From Candidatus Kaiserbacteria bacterium (GTDB lineage Bacteria; Patescibacteriota; Minisyncoccia; Phycocordibacterales; UBA918): a stretch of DNA of 41,333 nt. The stretch covers positions 1 through 41,333 of the forward strand of contig JAGQMJ010000006.1 in NCBI GenBank assembly GCA_020428685.1. The letters run 5' to 3'. Under the pieces are notes generated by a model. It was not told where the DNA came from. It was given only the letters and a program-made list of their open reading frames with translations, and did no database searches. Positions within the stretch are counted from its first letter, which is position 1; each line of letters begins with the position of its first letter. Position numbers and translations under genes: made by a program. This document shows positions 1 to 6,290 of the stretch, in pieces.

Positions 1-2
1 TT

Positions 3-1118
3 AGAGAATTCAAATCTCTCATCAAGCAAGACCATGAACACGCCCGAGTCGCCAAAGAGATTTTTGACCTAATCAGCAAAAACGAAAAAGAAATCAAAAA
101 CAACAAACCTCACACTGCCAAAAACAGTGCAGGCTATCCTTTATGGAGTGTTATTCCTGAAGGAGTAGCAAAGTTCAAAAAAGGCGTTGGTGTATTTGAT
201 ATGACCAGACTCATTGCTGGTAGCCAAGGCACAATTGGTATCATTACGCATATCACAATGCGAGCAATTAAAATTCCGAAGAATACCACTCTGATTGCTT
301 TACCGATTTTTGACTTAGAAGATGCAGCCGAAACTATCGTCAAGGCTCTCAAGTACAACCCAATCAACGTAGAAGTATTTGACGCCCTTACTTTTGACCT
401 AGCTTTACGCAACCCAAGTTTCTTTAAGGATCGCCTAAGTACAAGCCAATACTACAGAGTGATGCTCTCGATGTACGCTACCTATCATGTGCGCTTTGGT
501 CGCAAGGTCCCTGAATTCACTGTTTTGGTTACTCTAGACGAAGAAACTACAGACAAAACCGAGCCAGCCGAAATCGCCAAAAAAATCAGTAGCAAAAAAG
601 TAAAAGCTAGAGTGGTTGCCAATGAGATTGAAGCAGAAATGTACTGGCAAATCCGACGCGCTAGCTACACTCTATCCAAATTCCAAGACAAGACCAAGCG
701 CCCAGCTGCATTCCTAGAAGACATGACAGTTCCTCCAGAAAATTTGTCAAAATTCTTTATCCAAATCAAAAGTCTTCTCAAAGAATTCAACGTCACTGCG
801 GCAGTACACGGACACGGCGGCAACGGTCATTTCCACTTCTACCCTCTTCTAGACTTTACCAACAAAACCACACCGGCTTTGGTAGAAAAAATGGCTGACC
901 GATTCTTCTCGTTAGCTGTAAAGTTTGGCGGCAATATCTGCGGCGAACACAACGACGGGATTATCCGTACTCCTCACCTCAACAAAATGTTCACGAAAAA
1001 AATGCTTGATTTGTTCAAAGCAACCGAAAGCATTTTTGACCCCAACGATATTTTCAATCCAGGAAAGAAAGTTAATCCACGTTTCGACATAAAAGAAACA
1101 ATGCGTCACACCAATTAA
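3..1118 (+). CDS. FAD-linked oxidase, GlcD/D-lactate dehydrogenase type (5' end missing)
   Basis: The reading frame is open from the window edge, so the N-terminus is outside; 371 residues are visible. Seen: the end of the FAD-binding PCMH domain (NSAGYPLW, then DMTRLIAGSQGTIGIIT), followed by the FAD-oxidase C-terminal domain with HGHGGNGHFHFYPL, GGNICGEHNDGIIRTP and the terminal FDPNDIFNPGKKVNP. Known: these motifs mark GlcD/Dld flavoproteins that oxidise 2-hydroxyacids such as D-lactate or glycolate; the usual GEHGDG motif reads GEHNDG here. Inferred: a soluble or membrane-associated 2-hydroxyacid dehydrogenase; the substrate cannot be told. A strong terminator follows the stop directly. 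The first internal ATG (201) lies inside the FAD domain and is not the real start. Confidence 0.85.
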   Translation, partial: REFKSLIKQDHEHARVAKEIFDLISKNEKEIKNNKPHTAKNSAGYPLWSVIPEGVAKFKKGVGVFDMTRLIAGSQGTIGIITHITMRAIKIPKNTTLIALPIFDLEDAAETIVKALKYNPINVEVFDALTFDLALRNPSFFKDRLSTSQYYRVMLSMYATYHVRFGRKVPEFTVLVTLDEETTDKTEPAEIAKKISSKKVKARVVANEIEAEMYWQIRRASYTLSKFQDKTKRPAAFLEDMTVPPENLSKFFIQIKSLLKEFNVTAAVHGHGGNGHFHFYPLLDFTNKTTPALVEKMADRFFSLAVKFGGNICGEHNDGIIRTPHLNKMFTKKMLDLFKATESIFDPNDIFNPGKKVNPRFDIKETMRHTN

Positions 1119-1160
1119 AAATAAAGGCCGGCCGATATTCATCGGCCGGCCTTTATTTTT
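1117..1160 (+). terminator. Rho-independent terminator of the FAD oxidase gene
   Basis: A perfect GC-rich stem (AAAGGCCGGCCGAT and its complement, loop ATTC) ends in TTTATTTTT and overlaps the stop codon. It works well on the plus strand. Confidence 0.9.
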
Positions 1161-1176
1161 CCCCACGATTTGTTAT

Positions 1177-1217
1177 AAATAGCGGCACAAGTAGCTTCGC
1201 TACTTGTGCCGCTATTT
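1177..1217 (+). terminator. Second perfect hairpin, terminator-like
   Basis: A 19-bp perfect stem (core AGCGGCACAAGTAGC, loop TTC) ends in TATTTTGA. It lies between the oxidase terminator and tRNA-Glu and may be a backup terminator or a repeated extragenic hairpin. Confidence 0.5.
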
Positions 1218-1253
1218 TGACCCTCTCAAAATAACCACTTACCAAAAGTAATT

Positions 1254-1325
1254 GGTCCTATCGTCTAACGGCTAGGACGCCAGGTTCTCATCCTGGAAAT
1301 CGGGGTTCGATTCCCCGTAGGATCA
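1254..1325 (+). tRNA. tRNA-Glu (anticodon CTC)
   Basis: Full cloverleaf. The 7-bp acceptor is GGTCCTA with TAGGATC (one G-T pair). The anticodon stem CCAGG/CCTGG encloses the loop TTCTCAT, giving anticodon CTC. The T-arm CGGGG/CCCCG has loop TTCGATT. The D-arm GTCTAACGGCTAGGAC is typical of tRNA-Glu. CCA is not encoded (A then CAAAA follows). The 3' half is the source of the degenerate repeats found downstream to position 3888. A small CGAGAC-TTC-GTCTCG hairpin follows at 1331-1345. Confidence 0.93.
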
Positions 1326-1345
1326 CAAAACGAGACTTCGTCTCG
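1299..1345 (+). repeat. Repeat unit R1: tRNA-Glu 3' end plus flank (reference copy)
   Basis: The T-arm and acceptor 3' strand (TTCCCCGTAGGATCAC at 1311-1326) recur exactly at 3657-3672 and in altered form at 2207, 3116, 3547 and 3859. The 23 nt from 1323 to 1345, including the CGAGAC hairpin, recur exactly at 3571-3593. This is the expected shape of an attachment site in a tRNA gene. Confidence 0.75.
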
Positions 1346-1428
1346 ACTAAGCGAGCGCGTTGCTAGTTCTGTTCAAAGTAGGTTCGAGCGAGGGTTAGTA
1401 TTTCTTCACAAAAGTAGTTAGATTTGGA

Positions 1429-1469
1429 AACAACCTATACCACTCATTGCAGTATGGGTTGTTTTCTTT
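1429..1469 (+). terminator. Terminator downstream of tRNA-Glu
   Basis: A 12-bp stem AACAACCTATAC with GTATGGGTTGTT (one G-T pair) is followed by TTCTTTTT. It probably ends the tRNA-Glu transcript. Between the tRNA and the next start at 1536 no other gene is visible. Confidence 0.7.
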
Positions 1470-1535
1470 TTAGTTTGATAGTATTGTCGTAACCAGACCT
1501 TTTGAGAACAATTCACAAATAGCTGGGGATACTTC

Positions 1536-2120
1536 ATGAAAATAGGAATTGATATCGATGATGTTATCGCAGACTTCATACCAACACTCGCACTGTACTA
1601 CAACAGAATCTATGATGCTGAGTTAACAAAAGAGGATTTTACCTCATACGACTTTTGGAACGTTTGGGGAGGTGACATTCACCGCGCAGTTGAGATTGTA
1701 GATGCGATGTTTGCAGACCCCACATTCTGCGAGGCAATACCACCAATCAGTGATTCATTCGATTCTCTTGATAGTCTGAAAGAATCTGGCGCAGAACTTT
1801 TCGCCATTACAGGCAGAAGAGATAATGCGATTAGACCAACCGAGTTGTGGATTGAAGACCACTTCCCTAACGTTTTCACCTCGCTACATTTCACAAACTC
1901 ATACTGTCAAAAAGGTAAGAGTGTGAATAAATCAGTAATCTGCAGTAAGCTTGGAGTTGAAATAATAGTCGAAGACAACCTCAAGCATGCGCTCGACTGC
2001 GCAGGAAACGGTGTAGATGTATTGCTTTATGACACTCCATGGAACAGATCTTACACACATACTGACAACACAGTGCAAAGGGTTCATTCATGGAACGAAG
2101 TTATGCAACACTTAGGATAA
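1536..2120 (+). CDS. HAD-superfamily 5'(3')-nucleotidase-like phosphatase (NT5C type)
   Basis: 194 residues. HAD motif I is at 5-9 (IDIDD; Asp6 nucleophile, Asp8 acid/base), motif II is ITGR at 91-94 with Thr92, and motif IV is VEDN at 145-148. A late DTPWN (166-170) is typical of the NT5C nucleotidase branch. Known: these enzymes remove the phosphate from (deoxy)nucleoside monophosphates, often for nucleotide salvage. Inferred: a cytoplasmic nucleotide phosphatase; the substrate is not certain. A GGGGA box sits about 8 nt before the ATG. The gene stands alone between tRNA-end repeats R1 and R2, with hairpin terminators on both sides, as a self-contained cassette. Confidence 0.8.
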   Translation: MKIGIDIDDVIADFIPTLALYYNRIYDAELTKEDFTSYDFWNVWGGDIHRAVEIVDAMFADPTFCEAIPPISDSFDSLDSLKESGAELFAITGRRDNAIRPTELWIEDHFPNVFTSLHFTNSYCQKGKSVNKSVICSKLGVEIIVEDNLKHALDCAGNGVDVLLYDTPWNRSYTHTDNTVQRVHSWNEVMQHLG

Positions 2121-2134
2121 GTACTTCTTTCATT

Positions 2135-2169
2135 ACATCCGTATCTTTTATGGTACGGGTGTTTCTTTA
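2135..2169 (+). terminator. Terminator of the HAD nucleotidase gene
   Basis: Stem ACATCCGTA with TACGGGTGT (one G-T pair), then TTTCTTTATTT. Confidence 0.7.
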
Positions 2170-2206
2170 TTTAAATGATTGAAATTGAGCACTGTTTTAT
2201 ATAGAT

Positions 2207-2236
2207 GGTTCCAAATCACTCCCCTTAGGCTCACAA
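2207..2236 (+). repeat. tRNA-Glu 3'-end repeat R2
   Basis: Degenerate direct copy: its right half ACTCCCCTTAGGCTCACAA matches the tRNA ATTCCCCGTAGGATCACAA at 15 of 19 positions. Its left half GGTTCCAAAT is shared with R3 and R5 but not with the tRNA. It lies 908 bp after the tRNA copy. A perfect 9-bp hairpin (CTAAGCTAA-AGTC-TTAGCTTAG, 2242-2263) follows it. Confidence 0.7.
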
Positions 2237-2280
2237 GTTATCTAAGCTAAAGTCTTAGCTTAGCTTCTTCTTTAAAAAGG

Positions 2281-3048
2281 TTACAAAAAGCACCAACGAG
2301 TCTTTTTTATAGTATCACACGAGACAGCGCCCTTAATTTCACACTGATAAGACCAATATTCTGTAATACCTTTTTTTTGATTTACTTGTTCCGGATCATG
2401 TTTACATATTTCGTCTCTTGTAATTATCTCAACCGAGATCGAATCTCGATTGAATTTATTGAACACTGAAACGTACTTTTCTTTAAGCGGAATTAATGCT
2501 TCTAAGTCAGTCTTGAATAGATCCAATTCTGAATCAGTGAGAGGATTAGCATCCCTTTTTATAAACTGAGGTTTTGTGCATCCATAAGAATGAATATCTT
2601 CACCAGAAGATATAGTGCAATTTCCAGAAAAGAGAGCTGGTATTTTTTGTTCAATGGAATTGATCACCTTGAAAGCATCTTGATTAAAAGAAAGAATCTC
2701 TTTATTGAATTCGATGTCTTGACTAATACGCTCAGAACCTCTTGTGAAAATTATACTAACCATTATTAAAGAGATTATAATCGGGATAAAGAATACTACA
2801 ACAAGTATAGGCTTCATCCATGAACGGTAGATAGTATACGCCAACACAAAGCACGACACAGCAACAGCACTACTATCTATAAAGTACCAAAAAAGACGAG
2901 ATACGAGATCTTGTGTATCACTACTCGCATAAGCTAAAATAAGCATCCCAAATAATGAAGCAGCTAGTGAAACAAAGATTACAAGCACATAGGTGATTGC
3001 AATAATTATTAGCAAAGGATTTCGTTTAGGTTTTGGTACATTCAACAT
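2281..3048 (-). CDS. Unknown membrane protein with a cysteine-bearing outer domain
   Basis: 255 residues; no family recognised. Three hydrophobic segments lie at about 12-36, 48-71 and 76-98. A 155-residue soluble part follows, with cysteines at CTISSGEDIHSYGC and near the end in ICKH, SYQC, SCDT and WCFL. Even numbers of cysteines in a domain after an odd number of helices suggest a disulfide-bonded outer domain; this is inference. The start is fixed by an extended -10 box ending 6 nt before the ATG, so the mRNA is probably leaderless. The gene points against its neighbours and fills the space between R2 and R3. Confidence 0.7.
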   Translation of the reverse strand: MLNVPKPKRNPLLIIIAITYVLVIFVSLAASLFGMLILAYASSDTQDLVSRLFWYFIDSSAVAVSCFVLAYTIYRSWMKPILVVVFFIPIIISLIMVSIIFTRGSERISQDIEFNKEILSFNQDAFKVINSIEQKIPALFSGNCTISSGEDIHSYGCTKPQFIKRDANPLTDSELDLFKTDLEALIPLKEKYVSVFNKFNRDSISVEIITRDEICKHDPEQVNQKKGITEYWSYQCEIKGAVSCDTIKKTRWCFL

Positions 3049-3054
3049 TGTGTA

Positions 3055-3063
3055 ATTATATCA
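3055..3063 (-). promoter_or_regulatory. Extended -10 promoter, leaderless start
   Basis: Reads TGATATAAT on the minus strand, a perfect TGnTATAAT, with TACACA before the ATG at 3048. The predicted +1 coincides with the A of the ATG. Confidence 0.7.
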
Positions 3064-3115
3064 ATGATATTACTTAACATTTAGGAATACGCACAACGAT
3101 ACTTTATTCATAACC

Positions 3116-3145
3116 CAGCTCCAAATCGCTCCCGATGGGTCACAA
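3116..3145 (+). repeat. tRNA-Glu 3'-end repeat R3
   Basis: CTCCAAATCGCTCCC then GATGGGTCACAA. It is closest to R2 (shares CCAAATC, CTCCC and TCACAA) with one base deleted. It ends 909 bp after R2 and directly precedes the promoter of the next gene. Confidence 0.65.
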
Positions 3146-3168
3146 ACGTGATTTATTTAAAATTTTTT

Positions 3169-3177
3169 TGCTATACT
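3169..3177 (+). promoter_or_regulatory. Extended -10 promoter, leaderless start
   Basis: TGCTATACT followed by TATGAA and the ATG at 3184; the predicted +1 is the A of the ATG. It lies 24 nt after repeat R3. Confidence 0.65.
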
Positions 3178-3183
3178 TATGAA

Positions 3184-3513
3184 ATGTTAAATAAGTATTC
3201 ATTTAGAGATATTGGTTTAAAAATTATCAATACAATCCCTCTGATTGTACTCGGTTTTTTCTATCTCTTATACTGGGCATTTACCGCAGCAGGAATTTCA
3301 GAGTTTAAAACATGTAGAGAGATAGGATGCCCTCTTCTAGTAGCAAATGGATATTTCACACTCATTGTACTAACAACAAGCTTTTACCTGGTTGCGAGAA
3401 AAATATTTACGAACAAGAACTACCCTAAATTATTTTTTCCACCATTTTTGATCCTACTACTGTTCTTGATATTTTTTATATTGGAGCATATTGAAAAAAC
3501 TTTTCTTTTATAA
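3184..3513 (+). CDS. Small unknown membrane protein
   Basis: 109 residues with three hydrophobic segments, about 13-36 (IINTIPLIVLGFFYLLYW), 53-71 and 82-101. No family recognised. An in-frame GTG at 3148 would extend it upstream but would place the promoter inside the gene; the ATG at 3184 fits the -10 box spacing. It is AT-rich and sits alone between repeats R3 and R4. Confidence 0.6.
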   Translation: MLNKYSFRDIGLKIINTIPLIVLGFFYLLYWAFTAAGISEFKTCREIGCPLLVANGYFTLIVLTTSFYLVARKIFTNKNYPKLFFPPFLILLLFLIFFILEHIEKTFLL

Positions 3514-3546
3514 CAACTTTCCCTATAGTAATAGTTATTAAAATAC

Positions 3547-3593
3547 GGTTTCTATTCGCACTACTTAGGCTCACAAAACGAGACTTCGTCTCG
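3547..3593 (+). repeat. tRNA-Glu 3'-end repeat R4 with copied tRNA flank
   Basis: The left part GGTTTCTATTCGCACTAC is diverged. TTAGGCTCACAA matches R2. From 3571 to 3593 it is identical over 23 nt to the sequence straight after the tRNA acceptor (1323-1345), including the CGAGAC-TTC-GTCTCG hairpin. Exact retention of non-tRNA flank shows common descent from the tRNA locus rather than chance similarity. Confidence 0.8.
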
Positions 3594-3644
3594 GCACAAA
3601 AGAGCTGTTTGAGTACACCTTCAAAAACACCTGTTTTACAATCC

Positions 3645-3674
3645 GGTTCCAATTCGTTCCCCGTAGGATCACGA
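3645..3674 (+). repeat. tRNA-Glu 3'-end repeat R5 (closest copy)
   Basis: GGTTCCAATTCG followed by TTCCCCGTAGGATCAC, the latter identical over 16 nt to tRNA positions 1311-1326. It ends 98 bp after R4, with no gene between. Confidence 0.8.
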
Positions 3675-3717
3675 ACAAAAACAGCACCTTGACAGGTGCT
3701 GTTTTTGTTCGTGATCC
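3666..3717 (+). repeat. Perfect 24-bp inverted repeat (hairpin) embedding the repeat end
   Basis: The left arm 3666-3689 begins with GGATCACGAAC, the loop is TGAC, and the right arm 3694-3717 ends with GTTCGTGATCC. The GGATCAC end of R5 is thus mirrored exactly. It could fold as a strong RNA hairpin or mark two repeat ends facing each other. A smaller hairpin (AAAGACGC-TAGT-GCGTCTTT, 3723-3742) follows. Confidence 0.85.
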
Positions 3718-3761
3718 AAGAAAAAGACGCTAGTGCGTCTTTCGTGGGAATCGAACCGCCG
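3711..3761 (-). repeat. Inverted tRNA-Glu repeat R6, split by a hairpin
   Basis: On the minus strand CGGCGGTTCGATTCCCACG (3761-3743) matches the tRNA T-arm core GGTTCGATTCCC exactly. After a 25-nt hairpin insert comes GGATCACGAAC (3717-3707). It appears to be an inverted, interrupted copy facing R5. Confidence 0.5.
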
Positions 3762-3858
3762 TAGACATCCTGCACGGAGCGAAGCGAGAACAGGAGTCGA
3801 GGCGTGTCCCTCGGCACTTGCTAGTTTATGAGTGAAACGAAATGAACTAGCTTAGTGA

Positions 3859-3888
3859 CCGTCAGGATCATTCTCCGTGGGATCACGG
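3859..3888 (+). repeat. tRNA-Glu 3'-end repeat R7
   Basis: ATTCTCCGTGGGATCACGG differs from R5 (GTTCCCCGTAGGATCACGA) at four positions in this span. A TTGACA -35 box begins two bases after it, so the copy abuts the promoter of the next gene. Between R6 and R7 only hairpin-rich sequence is seen (for example GCTAGTT...AACTAGC, 3820-3851). Confidence 0.7.
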
Positions 3889-3889
3889 A

Positions 3890-3917
3890 TTGACAAAATA
3901 ACTTTTTCTTGTATTAT
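3890..3917 (+). promoter_or_regulatory. Promoter with -35 and -10 boxes
   Basis: TTGACA (3890-3895), a 16-nt spacer, TATTAT (3912-3917). It drives the two membrane-protein genes at 3961 and 4613. Confidence 0.75.
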
Positions 3918-3960
3918 TAATATGAATTTGTTCCACAACAACCCAAAAGGAGTCAGCAAT

Positions 3961-4521
3961 ATGTTTACTATCGCCTTTTCTTTTATCCCACTGATTATGG
4001 CTGGTATTTGGTACCTTGCCCACTTGAACGCACAGAAGTATGACCGTCCCAGTATGGATTGTGCTAGGTATGAAGGTGGCCTTCTAGCTTTCTGCTATGT
4101 CCTGCTCTTTGTGTCTTTTGTACCGGCAACGCTCAGCGTCGTCGCGACGATGGGTAGCTACGGCAGCCAAGTGTACGATTCGGAAAAAATCATACAGCTT
4201 CGTGGCACGGAGACCGTGTACGAGAAACGGGCACTGGAACTAACCAAACAGTTCCAGACCTACTTAGCAGATGCCTACCCTTCACATGAGCGTGAAATCT
4301 TTGAGAGAATTTCACCGGAAAACATTGATGTGTACCTGGCGAAGTTTCCTGAAATCAGGGCGTCAGAAACCATCATCGAGCTGGTGAAGCAAGTCCGTTC
4401 TATGAAGGACGACATGTATGCTCAGCAGATCGAGCGTGAGAAGGTTCTCAAGGAGATGCGCTTCCGTACCAGAAACCCATGGATTTTCTATTCATTCATT
4501 CCTGCGGTTCCTGCAGTCTAA
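3961..4521 (+). CDS. Unknown membrane protein with a helical soluble middle
   Basis: 186 residues; no family recognised. Hydrophobic segments are at about 1-20 and 38-60, then a charged helical stretch (about 70-165) and a final NPWIFYSFIPAVPAV. The start ATG at 3961 has an AAAGGAG Shine-Dalgarno box 8 nt upstream; an earlier in-frame start at 3877 would lie inside repeat R7 and before the promoter. GC content is higher than in the two preceding membrane genes. It is followed 91 bp later by another small membrane protein gene with the same direction. Confidence 0.7.
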   Translation: MFTIAFSFIPLIMAGIWYLAHLNAQKYDRPSMDCARYEGGLLAFCYVLLFVSFVPATLSVVATMGSYGSQVYDSEKIIQLRGTETVYEKRALELTKQFQTYLADAYPSHEREIFERISPENIDVYLAKFPEIRASETIIELVKQVRSMKDDMYAQQIEREKVLKEMRFRTRNPWIFYSFIPAVPAV

Positions 4522-4612
4522 ATATCACCGCCACTAACCAGTTGCAACAACCTCAATAAAAATAATTGCAGCCACCACAACGAAATAATTCATTTACGGG
4601 AGTAACCACATA

Positions 4613-4852
4613 ATGAACAAAGGAAAAATCGCTTTTTTTGCATCCGCCGCTGTATTCAGCAACTTCTGGCTACTGCTCTGGTTCCTGCATTCTTCAGGAT
4701 CACTAATGTCTGTATCCAGTGCAATACCGGGACTACACGGAATGGCAAATTTCGGATTTATCGACACTCATGCAATCATTCCTGCCCTACTGACCTTTGT
4801 TGTTGTCTACATGATTGTCCACTTTCAGGAACAGCAGGAAGAAGCAGTCTGA
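4613..4852 (+). CDS. Small unknown two-helix membrane protein
   Basis: 79 residues with hydrophobic segments at about 6-27 and 52-70 and an acidic tail (EQQEEAV). A GGGAG Shine-Dalgarno box stands 9 nt before the ATG. It is likely cotranscribed with the upstream gene and ended by the hairpin at 4873. No family recognised. Its stop is TGA. Confidence 0.6.
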   Translation: MNKGKIAFFASAAVFSNFWLLLWFLHSSGSLMSVSSAIPGLHGMANFGFIDTHAIIPALLTFVVVYMIVHFQEQQEEAV

Positions 4853-4872
4853 CGAAACAGCAATCCAATTAC

Positions 4873-4907
4873 GAGGCCGTTAAGCAAACCTGCTTTTCGG
4901 TCTTTTC
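4873..4907 (+). terminator. Terminator after the two membrane-protein genes
   Basis: Imperfect stem: AGGCCG with CGGTCT and an inner AAGCA-AACC-TGCTT, followed by TTTCT. No gene is seen between here and 5003. Confidence 0.6.
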
Positions 4908-5002
4908 TAATGTAAATTCTTAACAATAGTTCTGCAACGATTCAATACAGGAACATGAAAAAACCCAAAGCTCTCAGAAACTCCCACGGACCAGCCTCAC
5001 CA

Positions 5003-5812
5003 TCATGGTTTCTTTGCAGAAAGTTTGTCTAACGCATCGTCAACAATTTTGGTACACTCTTCGGCCTTGAATAAAAAGTCTGGGTGAGAGCCTTCAAATA
5101 AATGAAGGTCATCAATTGCTTCTTGATTTAGAAGTTTTTGCATATCATCAGTCGAGATCAATTTATCATTTACTCCATGCACAATTGAGACACCAACCCC
5201 CTGCTCACGCAAAGCCTTTAGCTCCTCAACTAAATTAACATTCGTCATGCCCAACACTTGCTTCCACGACTTAATAGGACTTCCGACCAGCCTGCCAATC
5301 ACACTTTTACTTACACCCATCATCATCTCCCTTCCTTTTTCTGTTTTAAGCCAATCAAAGAAACCTGAAACAACCTCTCTAGAAAAGTTAACTGCCAAAT
5401 CTGTCTTGCTTACATTATCGGACAATCCAACCGGACTAATTAGCACGATATTGTTAAATTTTTCTGGATTCAGTATTGCAGCAACTATCAAATTCAAAGC
5501 TCCTTCCGAGTAACCAACAGCATCGATCTTCTCAAGATTTGAACCATTTATCACATTATTATACTCAAAAGCACACTTTAGATTATGTTGAATATCACTA
5601 TCTAACTGGTCTTCTAGTAACTCAACCATAACTGAGGAGCGACCTTCAGTAGCAAAGGCATCCATGTTCACTGCATAGGTTTCAGATCCTCCTGTCCAAC
5701 CAGGGAAAATCATTACTGGAACATCAGTTTTCTCATTCTCTGCAAAAACCCTTGTCAATCTACACCCTTCTTCAAGCGGCTGACGGACGCCCTCAAAACC
5801 TTTCATTCTCAT
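5003..5812 (-). CDS. Alpha/beta hydrolase
   Basis: 269 residues. The nucleophile elbow is GYSEG at 100-104 (Ser102), the acid is Asp216 in HGVNDKLIS, and the catalytic His243 is in GSHPDF. An oxyanion-type FPGWTGG lies at 36-42. There is no signal peptide, so it is cytoplasmic. Known: this fold covers esterases, lipases and acyl transferases; the substrate cannot be told from sequence. It is monocistronic with its own extended -10 box 7 nt before the ATG and no Shine-Dalgarno box. Confidence 0.85.
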   Translation of the reverse strand: MRMKGFEGVRQPLEEGCRLTRVFAENEKTDVPVMIFPGWTGGSETYAVNMDAFATEGRSSVMVELLEDQLDSDIQHNLKCAFEYNNVINGSNLEKIDAVGYSEGALNLIVAAILNPEKFNNIVLISPVGLSDNVSKTDLAVNFSREVVSGFFDWLKTEKGREMMMGVSKSVIGRLVGSPIKSWKQVLGMTNVNLVEELKALREQGVGVSIVHGVNDKLISTDDMQKLLNQEAIDDLHLFEGSHPDFLFKAEECTKIVDDALDKLSAKKP

Positions 5813-5819
5813 ACTTATG

Positions 5820-5828
5820 ACTATATCA
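5820..5828 (-). promoter_or_regulatory. Extended -10 promoter, near-leaderless start
   Basis: TGATATAGT on the minus strand, 7 nt before the hydrolase ATG at 5812. Confidence 0.65.
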
Positions 5829-5870
5829 TGTGAAATTCGTTCCTTACTACAAATTATTCATAATTTTAAC

Positions 5871-5898
5871 AAAAAAAGACGGCCGTATGTGACCGTCT
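5871..5898 (-). terminator. Orphan minus-strand terminator
   Basis: On the minus strand AGACGG-TCACATACGG-CCGTCT is followed by seven T. The deacetylase upstream already has its own terminator at 6201-6240, so this one must end some other transcript. Confidence 0.7.
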
Positions 5899-6113
5899 AA
5901 TGATTTAACAAAGTGTTGAAAGTCTCTTTCTTAGCCAAAACAATGCATCATCTTGGTGGGAGAGACCCTTACTTTTTTTACCTTACTTCATGGGCTGGGT
6001 CGCAGGTTAATGCTATAGCACGTCCTACATTATCCATATGCGTCTGTACACCGTAGGACGGAAATACATGATTTCAGGCAAATTTCAGTTTTCTTCACTT
6101 AAATCCTATATAT
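5871..6113 (-). ncRNA. Candidate structured RNA in a gene-free stretch
   Basis: The 478 bp between the hydrolase and the deacetylase genes hold no convincing long ORF. On the minus strand a TATATA box (6113-6108) is followed by an 8-bp stem CGTCCTAC/GTAGGACG with a 24-nt loop, and then GTCTCT/AGAGAC closing a further arm. The stretch ends in a strong terminator at 5871-5898 that serves no protein gene. Within it a short ORF of 18 codons (MDNVGRAIALTCDPAHEVR) could be a leader peptide. No known RNA family was recognised; I looked for tmRNA, RNase P and SRP features and saw none. Confidence 0.35.
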
Positions 6114-6200
6114 AGAATAAAATTACTTCTTCTCATCAGAAGATATCACACATAAACACATGTGTCATGTAGTATCGCTTAAATCCCCACCCTCAACCGC

Positions 6201-6240
6201 ACAAAAAGAAAAAGTGCCCAGAATAGCCTTCCGGGCACTT
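6201..6240 (-). terminator. Terminator of the deacetylase gene
   Basis: On the minus strand AAGTGCCC...GGGCACTT (one mismatch) is followed by TTTTCTTTTT. Confidence 0.85.
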
Positions 6241-6290
6241 CTTAAATACTTTCTCAAATGAGACAATTGAACTAAACGTACACTTTTCTT

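Noticed and set aside
201-1118. The ATG at 201 as the true start of the FAD oxidase
   Set aside because: The frame is open to the window edge and the upstream residues (NSAGYPLW and on) belong to the FAD-binding domain.
3476-3817. A 113-residue minus-strand ORF through the repeat region
   Set aside because: It runs through tRNA-derived repeats and hairpins (it translates the T-arm as GGSIPT) and has no ribosome site.
1299-3888. The repeated elements as a CRISPR array
   Set aside because: Copies are degenerate, unevenly spaced by 98 to 909 bp, contain genes between them and clearly derive from a tRNA; no cas genes are near.
4975-5010. A further tRNA-end repeat near CTCCCACGGACCAGCCTCACC
   Set aside because: Only scattered matches to the consensus and no GGTTCC left half or GGATCAC end; not better than chance.
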